64,000 nucleotides of DNA from Allolobophora icterica (GCA_963556255.1 OY744607.1:50682022-50746021); one strand, 5' to 3'. Shown: positions 11,463 to 23,494, counted from the first letter of the stretch. Notes: generated by a model from the sequence alone, not told the origin. Program-made: numbers and translations.

Positions 11463-12227
11463 TGACACGTGCGGATGTAGGGTCAAGATGTGAAGAAGAC
11501 GGGAAATGAGACAGAAATGAAAGCAAAGAATATATATACAAAATGTATGAGACGATGACACAATCGATTGTCCTTTTTATACATGCGCCAGAAGGATGAA
11601 CATTGAGAAAGTAATAAATCGTTTTACCTCTGGAATTTCTAAAGCGCGTAGAAGTCAAGCACAGGACACCAACTTAAAACGAGCGCTTCGTCAAGTCAGA
11701 GGAGTTGTCCAGAGATACCAAGCTTAGAATAAAATGCGATTGCCAGGAGACTAGGGTAAGAATTAGGAGATAGAGGAGAGTGGGTTGTGTTTAGGATGAG
11801 AGAAACTGGATGGACGAGGGTATACGATTTCATGACATACGACCAGAGTTGGCTATCTTTTGATTGGACAAATATAAAATATTACCTTTATGTCAAATAT
11901 AACCTAGATTGATCTATATTATCAATACGAATAATACACTAATCTATAAAATATTCTATATATCGGCTTGGGCGTCAGCATTTGCTCCCTCCTGTATTGT
12001 GCGCATATCTAAAAAAATCTTTTGTTTATTATGATTAATTATTACAGCAGTCTCAGCATGATTTCCAATGCGAGAAACACCTAATTATTTATATGTAAGT
12101 CCTTGACCATTATTAATTTTTAGAGTTGTCATGTGTTCTGTGTTCAAAAACGTCATATCACCCCTACAAAAATTCTCCCTCCCCCTACAAATTTCCTGCG
12201 GACGCTTATGGATATCGGGACGAAATG
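11463..12227. other. Unassigned AT-rich DNA
   Basis: No gene, RNA gene or clear repeat was recognised in this stretch. Confidence 0.4.
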
Positions 12228-12430
12228 AGTTGAATTGGTGGTCGATTGGTTAGAGCGCTCGCCTTGTACGCGCCGAGAATACGGGTTCGAGCCTCCTCCT
12301 TCCCTACGACGGCTACTACACCGTGACCTTGAGCAAGTCCTTCACTCACAGTTGCTCAGCGCCATCGATTGGTGCTTGGTCATTAGACAGTGGCGCCTAA
12401 TAAATGTACTGCAACAATTATTGATGCCAG
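12228..12430 (+). repeat. tRNA-derived SINE
   Basis: The tRNA-like head has an A-box-like segment 'tggtcgattggttagag' (near 12238) and a B box gggttcgagcc (12283-12293). It is followed by a body with 'ccttgagcaagtccttcac' and a tail 'cattagacagtggcgcctaa' then 'taaatgt'. The tail recurs alone at many sites in the window. It is not a working tRNA gene, because the acceptor arms do not pair. Confidence 0.75.
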
Positions 12431-12929
12431 TCCTGACCAGGGACGCTACAAGAGGGCGCTGTAGAAGCTGTTGGCCTAACTCTTCCTCGGAGTTCTCTAT
12501 ACTGACGATTCTTTTTTCCGATCTTGCAAACGTTCGCTGGAGCTTCAGCGGTCGAAAGTCGATCGATTCTCGGTTGAAAGCAACACTATTTCTCCAAATC
12601 AAACAAAACAAGCTTAAGAATGTGAAGACTTAAAAGGTGGTCGTAAGGGAGAGAGTTTACCTGGACGATGATGAATCGATCCTTTTGTCACTACTTGATG
12701 CCAAAGGTCAGTTCAACTTCGAATTCCGAAGTGCAGATGATGCTGATGGGGATGGTCAGCGTCAGCAGTCGAAGACAAACGCTGCTGCTGCGTTGGCATC
12801 AGTTGCTGAGGCTGAAGAAATCGCCGCCTTTCGAACTGAAACTATCATCAGGATGAGACAATGAACGAACGCAGGACGCACGCTCAACTCAGACGCTCGA
12901 CCAACAACGATGGATAAGAGAGGACAGTA
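12431..12929. other. Unassigned DNA with short open frames
   Basis: Overlapping frames of 62-75 codons run through 12637-12864, one of them Ala/Glu-rich. None resembles a known family and no splice context supports an exon. I see no defensible gene. Confidence 0.4.
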
Positions 12930-13055
12930 GCAGCAGCAGCATCAGCAGCATCAGCAGCAGCAGCAGCTGTTCTCCTCAAAAGGATGCATGATCAGCTGCA
13001 CCTCAGTCTCTCTCTCCCACTGTCTGTTAGACAACCTCTGTGTGTGTGTGTGTGC

Positions 13056-13130
<75 letters not shown>
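12930..13130 (+). repeat. (CAG)n and (TG)n/(TC)n microsatellites
   Basis: A CAG/CAT triplet run at about 12930-12966, then (TG)n and a long (TC)n at about 13040-13128. Confidence 0.9.
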
Positions 13131-13131
<1 letters not shown>

Positions 13132-13732
13132 AGATCTGTTTGTCTGTCTGTCTTTGTCTGTCTGAATATATGTTTGCATAGGCCTATGTGTATTTATTTA
13201 CGTATGTATGTGTGCATATCCTACTCCATTTACCCCAGTTTCCAATTCTTATACTGCCTACCAGCGAATTGTTTTCCTGTCAGTCTATCTGTTTATCGTT
13301 CTCTCTGTCTGTGTCTGTGTCTGTCCCTCTCTGTCTGTCTGTGCTGTTTTGCCAGATGTCGTTGTTTGATCACCGCAGCTAGGAACACACGGACAGCGGA
13401 CGATGACATTGATTCGCTACGGAAGACAAGCAACGGACAATAATACATCGTCCGACGAAAGTCAGAAATAGCTTCTCAAACATCTCACACAGACTTATAA
13501 GAGAACCTAAAATGCCCAGTGTATTATTATGCTGATGCAATGATCCTCTGTGTTGCGCGTTCAACGACGAATGAAGCGAAGCAAATCAACAATGAGTGGA
13601 TTAGAAAGTCAGATTGACCTCATTATCCAACGAGCCCTATTCTATTTGCGGAACACAGCGGAATTAAAATTAAATTAACTTAATATATTCTATTTATGGT
13701 AAATAATGGAATCTTCGTCTGTCAGATGGTAC
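13131..13732. other. Unassigned DNA
   Basis: TCTG-rich short patches continue to about 13345. After that no gene or recognisable repeat was found. Confidence 0.4.
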
Positions 13733-13990
13733 TCGTTAGTGCAGTGGTTAGCGCACTGGACTGTCAGTCGAGAGGTCGAGGGTTCAAATCCCCGTCGGGG
13801 CAGAAATCTGGTTCGAGATTTCTGCTCCCCTGTGCCCTCTAGCCAACTCAGCTATAATTACACTGACCGTACAATGTCGGTGGGAAGATGAAACGGCGAG
13901 GGAGAGGACTTGTCAGTCGCCCTCATATGCCGAGGCTAAGAAAAATGAAGTCGTTAACACTTCATAACCATGGCTGCCTCAGGGCTAGCT
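13733..13990 (+). repeat. tRNA-derived SINE, Asp-tRNA-like head
   Basis: The A box is TAGTGCAGTGG (13737-13747), an anticodon-like loop carries GTC, and the B box is GGTTCAAATCC (from 13781). The body 'aatgtcggtgggaagatga...atatgccgaggctaag' is shared with an inverted copy at 36245-36490. The head lacks acceptor-stem pairing, so this is a SINE and not a functional tRNA-Asp. Confidence 0.85.
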
Positions 13991-14498
13991 TAAGGACTGC
14001 TCTTCTTCTTGTTCGTAGTCTATCGAAGCCATCGTGCCTTTATCTAAGCTACCGCATGATCCACATGAGCGTATAGCAAATTAGAAGAAAATCACCGAAT
14101 ACACGCAGAGTTCTGATCATAAGTCAATGGTCAGTTTCGTCCTATGTGTAGTTGTGCTGGATACATGCAAAGGAACAGATTGCCTTCAACGTGTTGTCTG
14201 TTGCATAATTCATCCATCAACAACAAACGCATATCATGAGGAAAGACCCGTTCTTCGACGTTTCATTCCCATTGCGGCCATCCACAGTGTGTACGCAGAA
14301 AGCCGGAAAGTTGTCCCTCCCCTCCCTGTACGCACGTGTAGGGCCTACTTTTTACACCACACCTGTGTGCATAGGCCTACGCTTGACGCAACCCGCCCCC
14401 AAATCTTATAGAACGGTCTATATTTAATCCACGCAGAAACAATAAAGGATTAATAATATTAGCGTGTCTAATAAAAAAATAGTCTAACGCCGTTGCTC
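13991..14498. other. Unassigned DNA
   Basis: No coding, RNA or repeat feature could be supported here. Confidence 0.4.
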
Positions 14499-14700
14499 AG
14501 GCCCGGCTCAAGACATTTGGCGGCCCTGGGCAAATCGGCGGCCCTAGGCAAACCGGCGGCCCTAAGCACAAAAAAGTTGATGACTTTTTTAGTCATTCAC
14601 CTCTTTTTACGAATAATAATTAAATAATTTTTGAAAAATGGAAAATTGGCGGCCCTGGGCGGCTGCCCAGTTGCCCATATGGACGAACCGGGCCTGCCGG
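14499..14700. mobile_element. Small DNA transposon-like repeat with 8-bp direct flanks
   Basis: Identical octamers cgttgctc occur at 14491-14498 and 14701-14708. The ends 'aggcccggctc' and 'gaaccgggcctgccgg' are partly inverted repeats. The body repeats 'ggcggccctgggca' several times. It is probably a non-autonomous hAT-like element, though the right terminus carries about 5 extra bases relative to the left. Confidence 0.6.
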
Positions 14701-15122
14701 CGTTGCTCGATCGCATCAAAGAAATATTAAGCTGCGTAACTTTAAACGTTTGTCCGGTGTCCGCTAAGAGACTCATTTGCCGACTGGAATCCAAGTTAAC
14801 ACCTTCCCACAGTCCTACTGCCAGGGTATACGCGGGTGTACATCGTATACTCACCTCACAAAATATTTATATCTATTTATATTAAAATTCTGTAGCGTAT
14901 ACTCACAAAATACTGTAGCGTATAGGCCTACTCACCTCTAATTCGTTTCACATGAATATTCTCTTCCACCAAAAGATGACAAGAATTTCATCCCCCGCCT
15001 TCTATATAGAAGCATCTTCAATCCATCTGGCTAATTCCCAAATCTCGCTAGCACATACATTTCTTTGTCATAGCACTGGAAATATATACTTAATTATCAT
15101 TATTACTATTATCGCTTTAGAC
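14701..15122. other. Unassigned DNA
   Basis: No supported feature. A short local repeat 'gtgtatactcacctcacaaa' / 'gtatactcacaaaatac' lies near 14840-14920. Confidence 0.4.
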
Positions 15123-15484
15123 CAGTGTTGCACAACCTTTTCCGGCCAAGGGCCACTAAACGATTTCTTTGAACCCTTCGGGGGCCAAACAAGTGATGAC
15201 TCCGCGTAGTTGGGATGAATGCATGTAAAAATTTATGAAGATAAGGTGTGCACTAAAACAAGTATTAAAGTAAATATAAAAAGTTATAGAGGAAGGGGAC
15301 TCGTGGTACATCTATAGTACTATAATGCTGATGGTTTTTCCAATGACCACAGTGCGCAAGTAACTGTAGACTTAATGTCAGTGCTGGCTCATAAATAGTC
15401 GCTTTTCCTGTTGGACATCGCGGGCCACAAGAAGACTCGCCGGGGGCCAGATTTGGCCCGCGGGCCGGACATTGTGCACCACTG
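15123..15484. mobile_element. hAT-type MITE with perfect 8-bp target duplication
   Basis: The ends CAGTGTTGCACAAC and, reversed, CAGTGGTGCACAAT are inverted repeats, each followed by a 'ccggcc'-rich subterminal region. Identical octamers ctttagac flank it at 15115-15122 and 15485-15492. It is 362 bp with no ORF of note. Confidence 0.9.
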
Positions 15485-16139
15485 CTTTAGACTGTTGTAA
15501 GCTGTGATGCGGTGTGTCATCCTTCGTTGATTTATAATAAACGAATATACATTAAACTAACCGGTAGCGTATACACTCGCCTCCAATTTTACTACTACAG
15601 CCCTGCCTACTGCTCCCGGCAGCAATAATGTCGTATAGCTGAAAAAACTGACTGGATCACTTGAAGGCCAATAATAGACAAATTATAGGTTTTACCCCCT
15701 TCCCGTTTCCTATGCGCAAGTACATTCATTACCAGTAGACTCCCACCACACGCATTTGGGTCAACCCCTCCATGCGTACATACTAAATGAATGGCCCAAT
15801 TTCCGATATCAGCTACTGCCATCTCTTCGTGAGAACAATAATTAAAGGACCACAGCAGCTCCTTTGCCTCCTTCTGTCTAGTATCTATGGCAACGGGACT
15901 CTGGTCTTGACGACGAAGCTCTCGTAAATAAGCTGGTGCCCTGCGCTTAGCTTTCGAGTAGCGCTTTATAAATTTGGAGTTTACGATAACCTTTCGTGTG
16001 ACCTATTGTTCAATCTGAACTGTTTAGAATTAGTTTTGCGAACCGATGTTTATCTCGTTATATTTAGCTATGCAAAGTATGCATGTATGTAGAAATATTT
16101 GTTCGTGTAAAAACTTAACTAATTTTACACTTCCATTAA
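15485..16139. other. Unassigned DNA with a LINE-tail-like end
   Basis: No gene was established. 'gtagcgctttataaatttgg' at about 15958-15977 fits the LINE tail signature. The minus-strand frame 15607-15822 is open for 71 codons but has no recognised family. Confidence 0.4.
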
Positions 16140-16573
16140 GGGGCCGTCCACATATTACGTACGCACTGAGGGGGTCGAACTTTAGCGATTTTGCGTACGG
16201 GTGCGAACGGGGGGTTCGGACAAAAGTGTACGTACGCAAAATAAAATTCTAATTATGACGTCCACATTAGCCTATTTATAACTCTGTATTGTCCTATAGT
16301 TGTCCGATGGCATTTTATTACATTATATAAAAGCCATGTGCAGTTATTCTGTGCTGTGAACGAGACACCTATAATTTGTCTATATTGGCCCTCACTCATC
16401 CTTCAATCTGGCCTAAAGTGCAGACTTTCGAGACACTTTCTGCAGCTGGTCTCCCGGGGGGGGTGCGTCAAGTGTACGTACGCAGGGGGTGTGGAAGAAA
16501 GTACGCTTGCGAATAGGGTGGGAGGGGTCCAATTTTCCCCGGATTTTTGCGTACGTAATATATGGATGGCCCC
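16140..16573. mobile_element. PIF/Harbinger-type MITE
   Basis: A 434-bp element with imperfect terminal inverted repeats of about 26 bp, starting GGGGCCGTCCACATATTACG and ending in CGTAATATATGGATGGCCCC. It is flanked by TAA on both sides (16137-16139 and 16574-16576). A 3-bp TWA duplication and G-rich ends fit PIF/Harbinger. Further copies of the gtacgtacgca motif lie inside. Confidence 0.75.
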
Positions 16574-16984
16574 TAAGACGAAATTGTTCGTCTCCACCAG
16601 AAATTTAAATACTGTATCTCGCAATCTTAATTCAATCCCTGTCTTTCTTATGCCAGACTACCGACAAGGCGATTCAGATTTGTTTCGAGAATTCTGTTCC
16701 AATGGCGCCCCCTAGCGAAGTCGGTCTTCAGTATTGGAACAGTCAGCACACGGCTGGAAACTCCGCCACTGACCACCCCAAGCCTGGATGAAGACATCAA
16801 TGGCCCTTGTAGCCAGAAGTCGTTAAACAAAGGAAACTATTATGTACTGGGCTAGTCATGCACCACCGTAAACAAACTATACATGTACCGATGCCAAGAA
16901 AAACTGTATACAGTGGCTGCCTCTCAGATCCAGCAACAAGGGCCCTCTCTTCTGTCCTTCAATACCAGCGCCTTACAAAACCAC
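16574..16984. other. Unassigned DNA
   Basis: No supported gene or repeat. Confidence 0.4.
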
Positions 16985-17065
16985 TACTGGTACTAATTGT
17001 AATCGAGAATTTATACAACGCCACTCATAATCAGAGGCGCTCCCGATCAGGATTTCTGGAATTAG
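16985..17065 (-). repeat. LINE 3' tail fragment
   Basis: On the minus strand 'gggagcgcctctgattatga' is followed by 'gtggcgttgtataaattctc', which matches the tail family seen at 11400-11462. Confidence 0.6.
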
Positions 17066-18802
17066 ATAGGAGACACACTGCTCAAGGCATCCTAATTTCT
17101 GCATTTTGATGAATGCATTAAAGAAGCTGCAAGAGATCGTAGTTGTTGTACTGTGAAGTTCCGACATCCTGGCCAATATAAAGGTTTAAACTTACAAGTG
17201 TATTCTAAATGGACTGGTCCCTGATCTCACAAGACTTCATTATTTAAATTGAAGAACTGCCTACAGGTATCGTGGTCGACCTCTCTACCCAATATTTAGC
17301 ATTACTCTCCCCAGCTGTAGGCCTATTGTGAATTTCACAAATTTCTTTAGTTTCTTTATTGGCTGATATAACACAACAAAAAACTATTTGGCTGTAGATT
17401 CCTCAGTAAATTGCAAGACTGGATCAGTTTTGATTTTAAAAAATTCATAAAGACTACATGTAATTTGATAGCGTTGATGGAGTCATTAATAATTTTAAAG
17501 CCATTTCTACACTGATCAAAATACAAGCAGGCAACTAAATTCTGCTTCAAAGGCATCGATACAAGCAACTGTTCCAAACTGCATCATCTTAAAATACTAC
17601 TAAAATAAAGCTGTCAGTGGTGCCAAGAACAGAGACTGAGGTGACTTCTCTTTGCAGAATCTTGTACCAATTGTTGACTGACCAGTAACCCCGACTGACT
17701 GGAGCCACGACTACAACGGACATCATTCCCTATCATGTAAACAGTTTAGGCTACCCTCTGCTTCATTTCATTCTAAAAGTTACTACATATAATTTGACTG
17801 ATTGTAAAAAAAGACATTTTCTGAAGCTCTTACCGAAAGTTCATAAGCACTCTACATTAAACAAAATAATCATGATCTGAATCTGGGGCAACACCCATAA
17901 AATCAGCAAGCATTAATATTGTTAACATAGAACAAAATGTCCGAGCACTAAAATTGGTTTGCACAAATGGGATTGCTTTCATGCTTACGCCAGTACTTTC
18001 AACTCAAGATATTTGAACATCGAATGCAAAGATTAAAACGTTACTCTACAAGGCTGTAGCATATCTCAGATTGAAATGGAACGGTATCTGATGATCTCAT
18101 AACCAATTGGTTCATCTGGCAGAATTTTGTCATCATCGATTGCTACAGCCGCTCTTCCATACATAAGGATTCACTTTGAACTGAAAAAATATTTAATAGG
18201 GTCTGTGATAGAGATCTTAGTTACCCAAACCATCGATATTTAGTCAGTAGACTTCACAAGGTCAGCCAGTGGACACCATTAAACTCCAGGTCCTGTGAAA
18301 TCAAACCAAATAAAGACTATTACAATCAGAAACGCCTCAAATTCAGTCCAATTTACACGGAAAAGGAGAAATTGTAGACGACCAGTCACATGCAGGCTTA
18401 CGTTAAGACACATAGACATTTTTCATAACATAATTGGCAAAACAGTAGAACACTGGTAGCAGCTCAGCAAGTAATGGAACGGTATTTTGGTCATATCACA
18501 ATCCAATGATTCATTTGGCAGAATTTTGTCATCATTGCTGGCTACCAGTCTAGTTAGCATACAACGTTAACCACCCAAAGGTATTCAAATATCATTACTT
18601 GCAATTAGAATCTAAACCCATTTTACCTACTGCTTTTACTAAGTTTGACATCTACCAATACTAAAGCTATTTTCTAGCCCTGGCTAAACTGTTGGCTTCA
18701 AGGTACTTCTTGGCTGAAGTTCAATCTTGATATAATGGCTATTAATAGGACGGAAGATCACCAAAACATAAAAAATACATCAACATTAATACAAGACAAC
18801 AC
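17066..18802. other. Unassigned AT-rich DNA with short local repeats
   Basis: No gene was found. A segment containing 'ggcagaattttgtcatcat' occurs twice (about 18117 and 18520) with similar neighbours, so part of this stretch is an old duplication. Confidence 0.4.
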
Positions 18803-19403
18803 GTTTCTGCACTCTAAAATGTACTGCCTAAGACAGCAAAACACATAGCATACATAATTTAATCGAGAAATGGATGGACATGCGATGAAGCAATGTTGTG
18901 AATTCAGAGGGCGGATACTTCGGCACAACTCCCGAAATCCGAAGACAACCCACTCTTTTCTCTCCCTCCTCAAAAACAAGTCACAGACATAAACTCTGAA
19001 CTTGATGCTTCGAGAGGGTAAAATGTTAGCCATTTGAGTGATGGTAATTCACACAACATATTTACAACCCATAAATTTTTACAATACAACTGCTTTTAAT
19101 ATATGATCCTCCACTCCAAAAAGTACTGCATAAGATGGCAAAACCCACAGCATAAATAATTTAATTGAGAAATGGATGGACATGTGATGAAGCAATGTCG
19201 TGAATTCAGAGGGCGGATATTTCGGCACAACTCCCGAAATCCGAAGACAACCCACTCTTTTCTCTCCCTCTTCAAAAACAAGCCACAGACATAAAGTCTG
19301 AACTTAATGCTTCGAGAGAGTAAAATATTAGTCATTTGGGTGATTGTAATTCATCCAACATATTTACAACCTGTTAATCTTTACAATACAGCTGCCAGTG
19401 ATA
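18803..19403. repeat. Tandem duplication of a ~300-bp unit
   Basis: Two adjacent copies (about 18803-19103 and 19104-19403) align throughout with scattered substitutions. A more distant partial third copy lies at about 19718-19812. On the minus strand both copies keep a similar open frame (91 codons ending at 18758 and 79 codons ending at 19096, sharing 'KEWVVFGFRELCR'). No function is recognised. Confidence 0.8.
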
Positions 19404-19479
19404 TATGACCTTCCATCCAAAGTTTAGAACTACACACACAACTGTACAACATACACAGCGTTTGCGCTCAACAATTCTG

Positions 19480-19590
19480 CATAAAGGCCTTGCTCGAGGT
19501 CCCTACACAGTAACCGTCTCAGAGGAGGATCGAACCCGTACTCTCTCAGTAACAAAGCTAATGCTCTAACCAATCAGCAGCTATGGACCA
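19480..19590 (-). repeat. tRNA-derived SINE fragment
   Basis: On the minus strand there is an A-box-like 'tgattggttagagcatta' and a B box gggttcgatcc (19527-19537), then a body with 'cgagcaaggcctttatgca'. The head matches the SINE at 12228-12430. Confidence 0.65.
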
Positions 19591-21869
19591 CATATACAAA
19601 CAGTGATACAACAGTGCAAAACAGATTAGTTTAAGTAGTTGGAATATATGTGCAAGACATAAAACTGACAAAATTTACTGTTAATTTTGCTGGGAAATGA
19701 TTTTTTAAAAGAATCGACTGTGTGAATTCAGAGGGTGGTTTTAGGGCACAGAACGTTATCCCTAAACCGAAGAAAATCCACTCTTTTGCTCTTCCTCTTC
19801 TAGTCAATCGATCCAGAAATGTATCAATTCTGCATCACATTGACTGCGAGGTCAGAAACACCTGCACTGAAAAAATAAAGCTTATTTTTCTGATCAGCCT
19901 GTTGTTGAGATTAGATTACCTCATATGAAATGCTACACATTTCACGTTTAAAGCAAATTAGTTTCTTTTGCTATTCAACTACTCATCGATAAGGTTGTTT
20001 ATTGTGTTCAAAAATTTGTACACGAAAAATGAACCATGTTAATTGTAACTTCAGTCAGAATCGAATCCGAAGATTTATCGACATGACAGCAAATTTCAAA
20101 TGTGCCACTATGACCAACTTACTCAATCAAAGACCGATATCAATCAAGTCTAAGACAATCAATGCACTCAACCGCCATCTACTGAGCTCCGGGCTCCCAA
20201 TATTCTGTCCTGTGCCTCAGCTTCACCTACAAACAGATATTTAATTTTCTTACAAAAGCAGTGCATCCTAAATATAATTAAACCCACAGACACAGAAAAC
20301 GTTTCGGTTTGCAACATGAAATGTCTAGAACATTCCGAGTTGCAGAACTGTGAATGAAAGCATGCCTCAGTTCGTAAAAAGAATTTTCATAGCTGATCAA
20401 ATGAGTAAGGAAATATTATGCAAGTATGGTCAGACATTCACCTGACCAAACGCAAATGACATCATCGGCACGTTAATCATGAAGTATTTACGCAACTACG
20501 CTCGCCAACGTCTAATCCACATTTATAGCGTTTACAAATAATTTTTGGGCAGATTTCTTAGCTAGGTAAAAATTTAAAAGCTTCAGGAATCCTTTATTTG
20601 CATCAGTCAATTTTCTAACCCGCTGCCTCCTTCAATTGAACTGTCACTTGGAACCATTTCAACTATCTCCGTTAGATGTTTCGTTTGCCGTCAGTGAGAT
20701 TGTGACTGAAGCCCCTTGAGGCATTCTTTTGAGCTATACCACTCCATTTTCCTCCTTCGACCACGAAGCCTCCACCTCGAACGCGTGCTGTAAATGAAAG
20801 AACCAATAGTGCAGTAACCGGGCAGCAGACCTAGAAAAAAGTAGTATAAAGATGGTTAATGCATCGTTTGATGCAGAAGGAAGCCCTGAAACACTGGAAG
20901 ATTTTCTGCATAATTCTCACTTGAGCAAAATTTTTTACAAACAATTATCTGAATGAACGCACAATACATAGCTATTGGCAGTAACGAAGATGGGTCAGTC
21001 CATGTGAAATCACCGACCTAACTCAGATTTGGCTGTAATTTTGGTATTTTGTAGTTTGATATGTTTGTACATGATACTGAAATTTTCAGAAGCCTATCAC
21101 CATGCATCTGCATGGTATGGCTGAAGGTAATGGAGGGTAGGTTTGAAGCACTCGCGACATGTGTGAATTTGGTGACATGTTCAGAGGCCAGTATCTCGGG
21201 AATGGGTGCACAGAACCTTGCAAAATTTGGTGATCTTGTACAACTTTTTGTGTACTTTCTGATTCTGTAAATTATTCTGAATTGAAACAAATAGTTTCCC
21301 ACTAATATTGTTGTGAAAGTGGCCAAAAACGCACTTGCTAGCTTAAATCTGCAATATTTGTGGTATTGTAGCAGTGAAGACAACAAAAGCAATTGCAAAT
21401 ATTTTACATTTCTGTAATCTGCATATAGTTCACCCTGTATGTAACAAATCTTAACCTTATTACTCTATGTCTTCATGGTACTAAGAGTCTTCAAAGTTGG
21501 TCTGTCCCGTAAACTGCATCATCTTCGGCTGCAGGTATGCGCATGTGTGACAACAGATAGAACAATGGTTCTGACTTAGTGCTGTAGAGCTTGTAGACTT
21601 TTCCAATGATACATGGTTTGTTTGGTGCTTCTGAGTCCTCACATGAGTGTAAGTGTTCGGAACATGATATTTTTGAACATTTACGAGTGGCTGTTTTAAA
21701 AGGTGCAAAATGCTCTGATGCTGCATTTAGCTGTTATTAAGTAATTTAAAAACAGCCACTCGTGAATGCTCAAATATTATCATGTTTCAAACACTTAAAT
21801 CATGTGAGGGACTCAATTACAGCCAAAACTGAGATATGTCACAAGGTGTTTCACGCCTTTACGTAGCTG
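19591..21869. other. Unassigned AT-rich DNA
   Basis: Apart from the partial duplicate near 19718-19812 and a short duplicated stretch (about 21685 and 21755, 'aaacagccactcgtga'-like), no feature could be supported. No splice-linked exon series was found on either strand. Confidence 0.4.
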
Positions 21870-22530
21870 AAGCAATGTTCTTATGGTGTCTTTGTTCAGC
21901 GAAATATCTGCAATGACTTCGCCAACCTTGCTGTGCCGACGGCTTCCCCTTCGTCACAGTTGATGCCGTCACCTTCCTCAGCAATGAAACCCACTGATAA
22001 GCAACACAACTCACTTTGGCACACAAAAGGGTTATGACTCAAACCATGCAATTACTTTCTCTTGATCGTGCATGTCACGCTTCACACGTGACTGCCCCAT
22101 TTCAACACGTTGCTCGCTTGTATGACGAGATAGGTTTGTCAGACTCATCATAACCTGATGCACATCTGCGCTGCGTGCATCATGTGGCTCCATGTCAAGT
22201 GAACGGACTCTGTGAACTCGCGACCTCGGGTCATGCGACCTCGGGTCAAGCCACCAAGACTCTTGAGTGCTCGCATCAGAATCTGCTCAATGGCTAAATT
22301 AGTCCAAATACCTGCCCAGGCTCTATCGGATCTATGAACAGACTGAAAAGAATTGACGGCAAACTGCTCATACAACCAAGGATGTGTATCTTGAATCATC
22401 TGCAGGTACAGCCTGGTAGACTTTGCATAGTTTAAATGACCGCTGGCGGCAAACAGGTTCAGCCTCCTTGATGTGCCATCTCATGCAGTGACCACTGACC
22501 AGTCGCTTAAATACTCATATACCAAACCTT
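21870..22530 (-). pseudogene. Broken copy of an uncharacterised multi-copy animal protein
   Basis: Minus-strand frames, read from 22530 downward, give in order: 'RLNLFAASGHLNYAKSTRLY', 'RSDRAWAGIW', 'AIEQILMRALKSLGGLTRGR', then after a frameshift 'SRHTSEQRVEMGQSRVKRD', and after a stop 'AEEGDGINCDEGEAVG'. I recall this series of blocks from large uncharacterised proteins present in many copies in invertebrate genomes. Here it has at least two frameshifts and a stop, so it is dead. The family's function is unknown to me and a mobile origin is only suspected from copy number. Confidence 0.55.
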
Positions 22531-22544
22531 CGAATCGTCATCTG

Positions 22545-22925
22545 TTACAATCAAACTGCCCACATCTAAACTAATGATCTACAATATTTACCGACCTCCT
22601 ACATCATCAGCTTATTCTGCAAAACCTAGTGCTTTCCTTCAGGAATTTAACTCACTTAGAACTATCTGTTGCTATCACCACTCCCCATGAGTTTGTCCTC
22701 ACTGGTGACTGTAACATCCACGTCGACAACCCATCAGATCCATTTGCATCCCAGTTTCTTTCCTCCCTAAATGCTTTCAATCTGATCCATCATGTCTCCC
22801 CACTCACAAATATGGTCACTCTGGACTTAGGCATTACTTCTGTCTCAACCGGCTTGTCACCAGTACTCACCGAGCATACATATGTTCTGGTGATCTCACT
22901 GTTCTTAACATACTTAAAACCTTGA
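22545..22925 (+). pseudogene. LINE endonuclease-domain fragment
   Basis: The frame carries 'NIYRPPTSSAYS', then 'TPHEFVLTGDCNIHVDNPSD' and 'NMVTLDLGITSV', which are the C-terminal blocks of the apurinic-type endonuclease of CR1/L2-like LINEs. The rest of the LINE is broken and reordered to the right. Confidence 0.75.
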
Positions 22926-23470
22926 CCAATATTGTATCGTATATTGACAGAAAGAGGCCGTTGAATTACATCGATTAAATATTTGGGGGCGAGACCCCAA
23001 GTGCTGTGTCTTGGACACCAGAATAAGGATACTGAACTTAATACTTGCAGAGAGAGGAAGCCAGTGCGGTTGCTCAAACATGAAGGATGAAATGCGTGAG
23101 TAGCGTGACAGACGTGCTATTAATCTCGCAGCTGCAGTTAGGACTGACTGCAGAGGCATGACACGGACCTTATGGAGACAGATTAGAAGCAAATTGCAGT
23201 AGTCGATTCGGGAGCAAATGAAAGCATCGACCAGCGTTGTGAAAACAGAGGATGAGACATATCATTGAACAGCCCTGAGATGCCTTAAGTGAAAGTAGGA
23301 AACACATGTGAGGCTAGAGATGTGATCTTTGAAGGAGAGAGAGCCATCAAGCGTAACACCCAGGTCACATACACTTGATGAAAAGGAGTAGTGTGGAAAG
23401 AATTCCAACAGCAGGGCAAAATCAATCTTCAGCAACTGTTGAGGGAGCCAAACCAAATGAATTGGGTTTT
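22926..23470 (-). pseudogene. Inverted LINE reverse-transcriptase C-terminal fragment
   Basis: The minus strand encodes 'CDLGVTLDGSLSFKDHISSL' near 23330, then 'AFICSRIDYCNLLL' and 'LQSVLTAAARLIARLSRYS' with 'HWLPLSASIKF'. These are the thumb and post-RT blocks of an L2/CR1-like RT. It lies in opposite orientation between two plus-strand LINE fragments. Confidence 0.8.
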
Positions 23471-23494
23471 GGAGGCATTAACACACAGACAATT

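Noticed and set aside
12637..12864. Possible short gene with Ala/Glu-rich frame
   Set aside because: Two overlapping frames are equally open, and no promoter, splice or homology evidence supports either.
13733..13810. Functional tRNA-Asp gene
   Set aside because: A and B boxes and a GTC loop are present, but the acceptor stem does not pair and the same head plus body recurs at 36.2-36.5 kb, so it is a SINE.
15607..15822. Possible minus-strand exon of 71 codons
   Set aside because: No splice partners or family resemblance could be found, so it was left as unassigned DNA.
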